Positions 1 through 6,153 of a DNA stretch of 8,017 nucleotides are shown one piece after another; the stretch's first letter is position 1, and every line of letters starts with the position of its first letter. This stretch comes from Bryobacterales bacterium. GTDB lineage: Bacteria; Acidobacteriota; Terriglobia; Bryobacterales; Bryobacteraceae. The notes below the pieces were generated by a model. That model was not told where the DNA came from and did not search any database. It was given only the letters and a program-made list of their open reading frames with translations. The position numbers were made by a program, and so were the translations under genes. The stretch lies in NCBI GenBank assembly GCA_030838885.1, contig JAUZEU010000461.1, positions 1 to 8,017 of the forward strand. The letters run 5' to 3'.

Positions 1-210
1 GCGGGTAAGCGAGGCCAGTTGCCCGGCGTACTCGGCCCGATGAGTTTCGAGCGCTTCGCGAAGAGCGAGAACCTCCGGGTCCACCGCCGTTTGCGGGTTG
101 GGCGGGATCACGCGCAGCCCAATGACCAGAACCGCAGCGGATACAAGAAGAGAAGCGGCACTCAGCCCACACGCCAAAATTCCGGTTAGACTCGGATCCG
201 GCACACTCAT
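1..210 (-). CDS. Single-pass membrane protein with coiled-coil-like segment, N-terminal part (runs off left edge)
   Basis: I do not recognise this protein. The first 70 codons are open, starting from an ATG at 210-208 that overlaps the fliN stop in an ATGA arrangement. A strong Shine-Dalgarno (GGGAGG) lies six bases upstream. Residues 1-8 are polar. Residues about 9-33 form one hydrophobic segment rich in Ala, Leu, Val and Ser, followed by a Pro-rich stretch (RVIPPNPQ). From about residue 44 the sequence is charged and Ala/Leu/Glu-rich (EVLALREALETHRAEYAG), suggesting a helix or coiled coil, probably cytoplasmic if the N-terminus faces outward. Position as the last visible gene suggests a motility-related role. 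DUF2802-type proteins of flagellar/chemotaxis clusters share the plan of one membrane helix followed by a coil, but the diagnostic C-terminal domain would lie outside the window, so that is only a guess. The reading frame is well supported; the function is unknown. Confidence 0.75.
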   Translation of the reverse strand, partial: MSVPDPSLTGILACGLSAASLLVSAAVLVIGLRVIPPNPQTAVDPEVLALREALETHRAEYAGQLASLTR

Positions 211-1052
211 GCTCCACCTCCCGCGCCAATGGCAAGCCTGACCGGTGTTTCCGCCATTCCGGTCCGCAACCGATCCTCACGACTGGCAAGCTGTGTCACA
301 CGAACACCATAATTACCATCCACCACCACCACTTCGCCACGCGCGATCACACAGTCGTTAACAATCACGTCAACGGGTTCGACCACGAGGCGGTTCAGTT
401 CCACAATGGAGCCGGTATTCAGTTTCAGCACCTCGCGAATTTGCAGGAAGGTCTTGCCGAACGAAACGCTTACCGGTAAAGCAACGTCCAGCAGCAAATC
501 GAAAGTTTTGGAGAAAGTGCTGCCGCCGGAAGTGGCTGCTTTGGGCTCCGGTTCAGTCTTTTCGTACAGCGCGGCAACGGCGGGTGACCATCCTATCCTG
601 ACGAGCGAGGAAGTTTCACCCTCGGGGCGGGCCGTGAAGACGGACCACGGGATATCCACCGGCTCATCGACTACGCTTTCACCCCTGGCGGCGTTGACCT
701 CCCGCCCGATATCAGACGTGACAGAGGTGGCGAAGCCGCCCAGAGTCTGGCCTGCGATTTCCGCCCAGGTGGAGCGGCAGTCCTCGTCTGTGACGGAATC
801 GATTCCCACCGCTGCAAGAGTCATCTGACCGGCAGCCCTCCAAAGATCCTTACCTGCCACCAGCCAGAGCGCGGGCGCGTCCGGATCGAAAGAGAACGCC
901 TGCTGCCACACGATGGGCGTGTCCGGATCGTCAAAGATCTGCTCCCTGTCGTACGTGACGGTGAACTCTTTGCCAGTCATGCTGCTCAGAGCACGCGCGA
1001 GAGCACTTTCCAGATTGGCAATAATCCGCGCCGTAGATTCAGGATTCTTCAT
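207..1052 (-). CDS. fliN: Flagellar motor switch protein FliN/FliY type, SpoA domain with degenerate CheC-like N-terminus
   Basis: C-ring component that with FliM and FliG sets rotation direction and helps dock export substrates at the base of the flagellum. The 281 residues exceed a plain FliN (roughly 80-140). Residues about 184-262 are a clear SpoA domain: LLLDVALPVSVSFGKT, then TGSIVELNRLVVEPVDVIVN, then IARGEVVVVDGNYGVRVTQL. Residues 1-150 resemble the CheC-like half of FliY, with a helix around STWAEIAGQTLGGFATSVTS (94-113). The CheC phosphatase pattern (D/S, three residues, E, two residues, N) is only partly kept: S94 and E98 fit, but the Asn position is G101, so CheY-P phosphatase activity looks unlikely. 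A linker of Glu, Pro, Lys, Thr and Gly (about 165-180) joins the halves. The ATG at 1052-1050 overlaps the stop of a possible micro-ORF, and the stop overlaps the next gene (ATGA). The SpoA assignment is firm; the CheC-like reading is tentative. Confidence 0.88.
   Translation of the reverse strand: MKNPESTARIIANLESALARALSSMTGKEFTVTYDREQIFDDPDTPIVWQQAFSFDPDAPALWLVAGKDLWRAAGQMTLAAVGIDSVTDEDCRSTWAEIAGQTLGGFATSVTSDIGREVNAARGESVVDEPVDIPWSVFTARPEGETSSLVRIGWSPAVAALYEKTEPEPKAATSGGSTFSKTFDLLLDVALPVSVSFGKTFLQIREVLKLNTGSIVELNRLVVEPVDVIVNDCVIARGEVVVVDGNYGVRVTQLASREDRLRTGMAETPVRLAIGAGGGA
217..222 (-). promoter_or_regulatory. Strong ribosome binding site for the left-edge membrane protein
   Basis: GGGAGG on the minus strand, six bases before the ATG at 210-208. 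It is embedded in the final Gly/Ala codons of fliN (C-terminal tail GAGGGA). It supports this start and indicates the downstream gene can recruit ribosomes itself as well as through the ATGA overlap. Confidence 0.7.
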
Positions 1053-1084
1053 ATATCTTTCAGGTCCTCAAAGGTCTTCTGCAT
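1049..1084 (-). CDS. Possible 11-codon micro-ORF bridging sigma-28 and fliN
   Basis: The 31-base gap between the sigma gene and fliN can be read as ATG followed by ten sense codons and TGA, giving MQKTFEDLKDI. Its ATG overlaps the sigma stop in a TGATG arrangement, and its stop overlaps the fliN start in an ATGA arrangement. A GGAG lies ten bases upstream of its ATG, inside the end of the sigma gene. It could be a relay that carries ribosomes from the sigma gene to fliN, a remnant of a lost gene, or chance. Nothing about the peptide itself suggests a function. Confidence 0.3.
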   Translation of the reverse strand: MQKTFEDLKDI

Positions 1085-1839
1085 CAGGCCCGCACTCCGG
1101 GCCAGCGTTTCCCAATGGCATTTCTCAGCCGGAGAATAGCCTGCGATTTGATCTGCGACACACGCGAGAAATGCAGGTCCATGATTTCGCCGATCTCGCG
1201 CAGCGTCAGTTCCTCATAAAAGTAAAGACTAAGCACTGTTCTCTCGATCTTCGGAATGCCATCAATTGCGGTCGCGATCAGGCGCTCCAGTTCCGCGCGC
1301 TCGAGTTGCAGCCCGGGCGATTCGTCGTCGCGGGATGCCACATATCTGATGAGCGCCGGGGTCTCGGTGTCTTCCCTGAGGTACTCGAGCTCGCCGATGT
1401 CCAGCGCGGCTACATCTGTGAGACGCTGCCGGTAGTCCGCCACGGAAATGGCCAGTTCCGCGGCGATCTCTGCTTCCTCCGGAGCACGGCGCAACCGCTG
1501 TTCCGCACGAGCGACGGCTGACTCCATCTCACGCGCCTGACGCCGCTTCATGCGCGGCGCCCAATCCGTCTCGCGCAGGCTGTCCAGGATGGCGCCCCGA
1601 ATGCGGAACTCCGCATAGGTGCGAAGCTTGACGTTCTGACGAGGATCGAAGTTGTCTATGGCGTTAATGAGCCCGATGACTCCCGAGGAAAGCAGGTCGT
1701 CCAGCGCAACGGTCTCCGGCAGGCGCTCGTGGATCTTGCGCGCGATCAGACGTACCTGTGGCAGATGCTCAACGATGAGCCTGTCCCGCTCCTCAGCGGA
1801 GAGGTCGTCCGGCGGAAATAAGTATGCAGCAGCTGCCAA
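1084..1839 (-). CDS. fliA: RNA polymerase sigma-28 factor, FliA/WhiG family
   Basis: Sigma-70 family group 3 factor that directs RNA polymerase to late flagellar promoters (flagellin, motor, chemotaxis genes in other bacteria). The 251 residues match the family's usual 230-260. Region 2 spans about 19-105 with the FliA/WhiG signatures DDLLSSGVIGLINAIDNFDP (47-66) and TYAEFRIRGAILDSLRETDW (74-93), followed by APRMKRR. Region 3 covers roughly 117-153. Region 4 (about 187-242) includes the helix-turn-helix LTLREIGEIMDLHFSRVSQI (211-230). The start is a TTG at 1839-1837: no in-frame ATG occurs before residue 97, and an AGGA sits seven bases upstream. That TTG is nine bases after the flhF TAG and in the same frame. 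FliA activity is commonly held back by the anti-sigma factor FlgM; no flgM is in this window. Regulation is not visible here beyond coupling to flhF. Confidence 0.95.
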   Translation of the reverse strand: MAAAAYLFPPDDLSAEERDRLIVEHLPQVRLIARKIHERLPETVALDDLLSSGVIGLINAIDNFDPRQNVKLRTYAEFRIRGAILDSLRETDWAPRMKRRQAREMESAVARAEQRLRRAPEEAEIAAELAISVADYRQRLTDVAALDIGELEYLREDTETPALIRYVASRDDESPGLQLERAELERLIATAIDGIPKIERTVLSLYFYEELTLREIGEIMDLHFSRVSQIKSQAILRLRNAIGKRWPGVRA

Positions 1840-1846
1840 TGCGATT

Positions 1847-1850
1847 TCCT
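1847..1850 (-). promoter_or_regulatory. Ribosome binding site deciding the TTG start of the sigma gene
   Basis: AGGA on the minus strand, overlapping the last two bases of the flhF TAG stop and seven bases before the TTG at 1839-1837. No ATG or GTG start is available nearby in frame, so this site is the main support for the start. The weak TTG codon suggests modest initiation dependent on ribosomes finishing flhF. Confidence 0.6.
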
Positions 1851-3009
1851 ATGCCGCTGCGGCGATCGCGAGCGGATCCCCCATGCAGATCATGCGCGCC
1901 CACCGCGCCGCATTTGCGTCTTCGATGTGATCGGGTATCTGCTGCCCGGTTCCTGCGAACGCGGTCGGCATCCCGGTGCGCAGCAGCACTTCGGGCACCG
2001 AGCCCAGAGCCAGAGCCTCGTCCAGCCCGGTGAACAGAAGGTGAGACGGCCCCAGGCTGGCGAAGCCTGACACCATATGGATCATGTCGGCCACCCGAGC
2101 GTCGGAGCGCAGCACCAGATGTTTTTCCATCTCCGGCCGTCGTGCGAAAAAGCCTGCCAGAGCCGCCATCTCGGGGCCTTCGGATCTGGAAAGCCCCGGG
2201 GTGTCGATCAGAATCAGTCCCCTCCATCCGTCTCCGTTCAAAGCCAGGTGAAGACTATCCAGCGATTCGAAGGCATGAAACGGCACACCCAGAATGGCGG
2301 CATAGCGGGCCATCTGTTCCTGACCGCCGATGCCGTGAGCGCCCGCGGAGTAGATGCGCACCGGCACCCGCTTCGCCAAACCGTACTGCACCGCGATTTT
2401 TACCAGGGTGGTGGTCTTCCCGCGCCCCGGCGGTCCCATCAGGGCAAGCGTTCGGTTCTCGCCCTGCTTCATTTCCGCGAAGGGTGTAACCCGAAGCCGC
2501 CCGCTCAGTTCATCCACCAGGGCTTGCTGCATGTCACCCGGCACTCGCCATGCGGCGGTAACGATGCTCCTGGCTGTCTCCTGCTCCAGACCGTTCGCAC
2601 AGAGTCGCGCGACCAGGGGAGCATGCGAATCCATCGCCCGTTCGAGCGCCGCGCCGGCGGCACTGACGTAGTCCCTAAAACCGGAAGCAGCCGGACCAGC
2701 CGGTCCCGCATGGCCCACCGCATCCCGAAGAGCTGCGAGCTGCTGTCGTATATCGTCGAGTTCCGAGCGCCCGTAGCGGCCCGCGCCCGGCGCCGCAGCG
2801 GGGGCCACCACAGGAACCGGCGCATGCCGGGGTGCGGGAGCCTCGGCCGGTTTAGGATCGAAAGCGAACGTGACTTCCAGACGCCCGAAACCGCGCATTT
2901 CCAGGGGGGCCGGCCGCGAACTCACCAGCATGGCGTCCGCCCCCAGTTCTTTTCGGGCGACCTCCAGGGCCGCCGGTACGCTGCTCGCGAAATAGGTTTT
3001 TGTCTGCAT
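1849..3009 (-). CDS. flhF: Flagellar biosynthesis protein FlhF, SRP-family GTPase with altered G motifs
   Basis: FlhF is a membrane-associated SRP-type GTPase that controls flagellar position and number. The 386 residues begin with the typical basic/aromatic start MQTKTYFASSVPAALEVARK. A Pro/Ala-rich linker follows at about 52-78, a helical N-domain at about 105-180, then the G domain. The P-loop GPPGRGKTT (192-200) is intact. Other motifs deviate: where SRP GTPases have D-T-x-R followed by IAAxEQL, this protein has GAHG at 223-226 followed by IGGQEQM; DTAG is DTPG (269-272); and TKLDE is TGLDE (327-331), losing the guanine-contacting Lys. The late motif GQQIPDHIEDA (355-365) is normal. The ATG at 3009-3007 is one base after the flhA TAG, with GGGAG twelve bases upstream. 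No flhG follows, unlike many genomes. Identity is firm from order and overall pattern; catalytic competence is doubtful. Confidence 0.93.
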   Translation of the reverse strand: MQTKTYFASSVPAALEVARKELGADAMLVSSRPAPLEMRGFGRLEVTFAFDPKPAEAPAPRHAPVPVVAPAAAPGAGRYGRSELDDIRQQLAALRDAVGHAGPAGPAASGFRDYVSAAGAALERAMDSHAPLVARLCANGLEQETARSIVTAAWRVPGDMQQALVDELSGRLRVTPFAEMKQGENRTLALMGPPGRGKTTTLVKIAVQYGLAKRVPVRIYSAGAHGIGGQEQMARYAAILGVPFHAFESLDSLHLALNGDGWRGLILIDTPGLSRSEGPEMAALAGFFARRPEMEKHLVLRSDARVADMIHMVSGFASLGPSHLLFTGLDEALALGSVPEVLLRTGMPTAFAGTGQQIPDHIEDANAARWARMICMGDPLAIAAAA

Positions 3010-3010
3010 G

Positions 3011-5077
3011 CTACTGGATCACTCCCAGGGAAATAACTTTGATTCCGGCGGGCACTTCGCTGTGCGACAGGAAGAAGAGATTCGGGATGGACGACTCCAA
3101 TGACTGGCGCAGGAAGTACCGGCAGGAAGAACTCGTAATGACGGCCGTGGCAGCTTCGAGTGGACCAACACCCCTGTTGAACCGATCAAGCAGATCCCGT
3201 AGCGCCTGCGGAGCCAGCGCGAGCGAGCTGTTCGATTCTCCATGCTCCACACCGCTCTCGACGAACCGCTCGATTTGCGGATCGATAAACCATGCAGGCA
3301 AGTCGCCGCTGGCGTTCAGATACGGTTTGACAACAACCCGGCGAATAGACTGCCGCACGTAGTCTGTTAACAGGACCGGATTGCGGGTGGAAGGCGCGGC
3401 CTCACCCAGAGCTTCCAGAACGGAAACCGAATCCCGAATAGAAACGCGCTCGCGCAGCAGATTCTGAAACACGCGCTGAAGAGTTGCCAGCGGCAGCAGC
3501 TTCGGGACAAGATCCTCCACCACTTTGGCGTGATCGGCGCTGACGCGGTCCAGCAGTTTCTTCGCTTCCTGGCGGGAAAAGAGCTCATGCCCAATCCTCT
3601 TGATGAGTTCGGCGAGATGGGTGCTCATCACGCTCAGCGGGTCAATAACCGTGTACCCCATGGAACGCACCTTGTCGGCCAGTGATGCCGGAATCCACCA
3701 GGCGGGAACTCCAAAGGCAGGGTCTTTGGTGGGCCGGCTGTCGGGCGGGCGCTCCGTGCCGGTGACGGCAATGGCGAGTTCCGAGCCCTGGGGAAGTTCA
3801 AACCGGGCAATCTCAATACCTTTGAGGTTGATGGCGTATTCGCGGGCGCGCAGACCGAGGTTGTCCGTAACGCGCACGGCGGGAATGATAAAGCCCAGTT
3901 CCGACGCAAGCTGCTTACGAATGCTGCCGATACGCCGGAGCAGCGGCGAACTTGCGCCGTCGGCGATAAAGGAAATCAGGCCAACGCCCACCTCGATGGA
4001 GAGCGGCTCCACGCGCAGCAGATCTTCCAGATTCTCTTTTTGCGCGGCTGGCTGGGCGGCGGCACTCTCGGGTTGCGCAACTGCACCTTTCTTCTTCATC
4101 TGCCATGCAATCGCACCCAGCCCCATACCCATCGCAAGGAATGGGATCTTGGGAAGACCGGGGAACAGCGCAAGTGCAATCAGCACGCCGCTGGCGAGTT
4201 GCAGTGGCTCGGAAGCACCAAAAATTTGCTTCTGGAACTCGACGCCCAGCCGATTGTCGGACGTAGCGCGGGTGACAATCATGCCGCCGGAGATGGAGAT
4301 CATGAGCGCCGGGATCACCGTCACCAAGCCATCGCCGATGGTGAGGACGGTGTATGTCTGCAGCGCCTTCAGCACATCCATGCCATGCTGCAGAACGCCG
4401 ATGAGAAGACCGGCAACAATATTGATGGCGGTAATCAGCACTCCGGCCACGGCATCGCGCTGCGTGAAACGGCTGGCGCCATCCATGGCCCCGAAGAACT
4501 CTGCCTCACCGGCCAGTTCCTTGCGACGCCGGCGTGCGGTCGCCTCATCGATTAGACCCGCATTCAGGTCCGAATCGATTGACATCTGCTTACCGGGTAA
4601 GGCATCCAGGGTAAACCGGGCAGTGACCTCTGAAATACGAACAGCGCCATGGTTGATCACTACATACTGAATGGCGATCAACACCAGGAAGATCACCGCG
4701 CCAATGATGTAGTTACCGCCGACCACGAAATTTCCGAACGCCTGGATAACATCCCCGGCCGCCGAGGTTCCGGTATGGCCATTCAGAAGAATCAGGCGCG
4801 CTGACGAGACGTTCAGCGCCAGACGGAACAACGTCAGAAGCAGCAGCGTTGTAGGGAAAACATTGAAATCCACCGGCTTGGTGATGTACATCGCAACCAT
4901 CAGCACGATGACGGACATCATGATGTCGCAAACGATCAGGAAGTCGAGCAGGAAGGCCGGCATCGGCGCGATCAGCGCGGTGATAATGGCTAAAACCGCG
5001 GCGGGCACGGCAAATTCGCTCGCCGCCTTAAGCGTCAGTCTGGGTCCGGGCTTTCCGGCTTTTACCGGTAACGCCAT
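3011..5077 (-). CDS. flhA: Flagellar type III export gate protein FlhA
   Basis: Largest export-gate subunit: a nonameric ring in the inner membrane whose cytosolic domain docks chaperone-substrate complexes and helps couple proton-motive force to export. The 688 residues are normal for the family. Residues about 20-325 carry some eight membrane segments with a cytoplasmic loop holding the FHIPEP signature (RISEVTARFTLDALPGKQMS, 147-166, then IDSDL) and EAEFFGAMDGASRF (191-204). A charged linker with Ala, Gln and Glu (about 328-352) leads to the cytosolic domain (about 356-688), with PAWWIP (458-463), GYTVIDPLSVMSTHLAELIK (474-493) and LLRERVSIRDSVSVLEALGE (540-559), all canonical. The usual VRGDA after GASKF reads TQRDA here. 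The start ATG shares one base with the flhB stop (TGATG), and a perfect AAGGAG sits nine bases upstream within flhB. The presence of flhF and a sigma-28 gene makes it flagellar rather than an injectisome homologue. Confidence 0.98.
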   Translation of the reverse strand: MALPVKAGKPGPRLTLKAASEFAVPAAVLAIITALIAPMPAFLLDFLIVCDIMMSVIVLMVAMYITKPVDFNVFPTTLLLLTLFRLALNVSSARLILLNGHTGTSAAGDVIQAFGNFVVGGNYIIGAVIFLVLIAIQYVVINHGAVRISEVTARFTLDALPGKQMSIDSDLNAGLIDEATARRRRKELAGEAEFFGAMDGASRFTQRDAVAGVLITAINIVAGLLIGVLQHGMDVLKALQTYTVLTIGDGLVTVIPALMISISGGMIVTRATSDNRLGVEFQKQIFGASEPLQLASGVLIALALFPGLPKIPFLAMGMGLGAIAWQMKKKGAVAQPESAAAQPAAQKENLEDLLRVEPLSIEVGVGLISFIADGASSPLLRRIGSIRKQLASELGFIIPAVRVTDNLGLRAREYAINLKGIEIARFELPQGSELAIAVTGTERPPDSRPTKDPAFGVPAWWIPASLADKVRSMGYTVIDPLSVMSTHLAELIKRIGHELFSRQEAKKLLDRVSADHAKVVEDLVPKLLPLATLQRVFQNLLRERVSIRDSVSVLEALGEAAPSTRNPVLLTDYVRQSIRRVVVKPYLNASGDLPAWFIDPQIERFVESGVEHGESNSSLALAPQALRDLLDRFNRGVGPLEAATAVITSSSCRYFLRQSLESSIPNLFFLSHSEVPAGIKVISLGVIQ

Positions 5078-6147
5078 CAGTTCGGTCTCCTTCCCGCTGG
5101 ATTGGTCAACTTGAAAATGTAGGCCAGGATTTCAGCAACGGCCCGGTAAAGGTCCGGCGGAATCTCCTGTCCGACGTCAACAGACTTATACAGTGCCTGA
5201 GCGAGGGGAGGATTCTCAATTATTGGTACCTGATTTTCAATGGCCCTCTGCCGGATGCGCGCGGCGAGGTAATTCTTTCCCTTAGCCACCACCTGAGGAG
5301 CGGCCATACCCCCCTGTTCGTACCTGATGGCGACCGCATAGTGGGTGGGATTCACAACAATGGCCGTGGCGGTGGGAACAGCCCGCATCATATTTTTGCG
5401 GCGCATTTCCCGCTGAATTTTCCGAACCCGCGCTTTCATTTGCGGATTGCCGTCGTTCTCTTTCGACTCGTTCTTAATCTCCTGCTTGCTCATCCGCAGA
5501 CGGGCGTTGTATCGGGACCGGTCGCGCAGCAGCATCACGGTTCCCAGCAGCACCAGGACGAAAGCCGATTTGCGAAGGGCGTCACGGAGCAGGATTCCCG
5601 CCGTTCCGGCGCTGGCGGCCACCGGCAGCAGAGGCAATCGCATCAGTTCCGGCAGCCGGTCGCGTACCAGCGACCATGTGAGCCACAGCATCAGCGGGAT
5701 CATGACCAGTGCCTGAAGAAAGTGCGCCATATTGTTTGCCGGCACTTCGCGAAGGCGGTTGGCAGGATTCAGCCGGCTGAATTTGGGCGCCAGGCGCGAG
5801 AGGCTGAAGCCCAGATTGGTGGAACCCATCTGCAAAACCAGCGTCACGGCCATCAAGACTCCGCCCAGAACCGCAAGCGGCTTGAGCGTGGCGATGGAGA
5901 GCCGCGTGAGCAGTGCGGCCAGATCTCCGGCGGTGAGCGACGAGGAAAACGCCTGGCGAAGTCCGGTCGCCATGGCCGCCTGAACGGTCGTGATCCAGTC
6001 CGGGAAGTAAGCGGCGGCCAAACTTACAAACGTGAAGAACTGCAGAGCAGCGACGAATTCGCGCGCGGCAGGAAAGTCACCATCCTTGCGGGCTTTTTCA
6101 AGCCGCCGGGGTGTGGGTTTTTCCGTGCGCTGCGAACTGTCGGACAT
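5077..6147 (-). CDS. flhB: Flagellar export switch protein FlhB
   Basis: Inner-membrane gate protein that switches export from rod/hook to filament substrates by cleaving itself in its cytosolic domain. The 356 residues are typical. The N-terminus has the family pattern RTEKPTPRRLEKARKDG (7-23), though the usual QVARSREL that follows reads DFPAAREF. Four hydrophobic segments lie at about 31-49, 85-108, 140-161 and 185-207. The cytosolic part begins with RMSKQEIKNESKENDGNPQM (218-237). The autocleavage motif NPTH is intact at 266-269, followed by YAVAIRYEQGGMAAPQVVAK and the conserved ENPPLAQALY (311-320) and IPPDLYRAVAEILAYIF (329-345). The residues before NPTH are TAIVV rather than the commoner ADVVIT form, a mild change. 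It starts six bases after the fliR stop with no clear Shine-Dalgarno, so translation probably depends on fliR. The stop overlaps flhA by one base. Confidence 0.98.
   Translation of the reverse strand: MSDSSQRTEKPTPRRLEKARKDGDFPAAREFVAALQFFTFVSLAAAYFPDWITTVQAAMATGLRQAFSSSLTAGDLAALLTRLSIATLKPLAVLGGVLMAVTLVLQMGSTNLGFSLSRLAPKFSRLNPANRLREVPANNMAHFLQALVMIPLMLWLTWSLVRDRLPELMRLPLLPVAASAGTAGILLRDALRKSAFVLVLLGTVMLLRDRSRYNARLRMSKQEIKNESKENDGNPQMKARVRKIQREMRRKNMMRAVPTATAIVVNPTHYAVAIRYEQGGMAAPQVVAKGKNYLAARIRQRAIENQVPIIENPPLAQALYKSVDVGQEIPPDLYRAVAEILAYIFKLTNPAGRRPN
5087..5092 (-). promoter_or_regulatory. Strong ribosome binding site for flhA
   Basis: AAGGAG on the minus strand, nine bases before the flhA ATG at 5077-5075 and contained in the last codons of flhB (Gly-Arg-Arg). 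It is the best Shine-Dalgarno noticed in the export-gate part of the window, and flhA encodes the subunit present in most copies (nine per gate in other bacteria). Confidence 0.7.
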
Positions 6148-6153
6148 TGCCGG

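Noticed and set aside
1053..1083. Two similar short direct repeats (AGGTCCTCA and AGGTCTTCT on the plus strand) in the sigma-fliN spacer
   Set aside because: Too short and imperfect to call a regulatory repeat; the bases are equally well explained by the micro-ORF codons.
1793..2227. Minus-strand frame overlapping flhF and the sigma start in another frame
   Set aside because: Arg/Gly-rich shadow of flhF; it conflicts with two well-supported genes.
2077..3036. Plus-strand open frame (about 319 codons) antisense to flhF
   Set aside because: His/Arg/Gly-rich composition with no domain; it mirrors flhF codon bias and has no neighbours on that strand.
3600..4670. Long plus-strand open frame (about 356 codons) antisense to flhA
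   Set aside because: It lies wholly inside a firmly identified flhA. The protein is Ser/Arg/Pro-rich without a recognisable domain, and long antisense frames are common in GC-rich genes.
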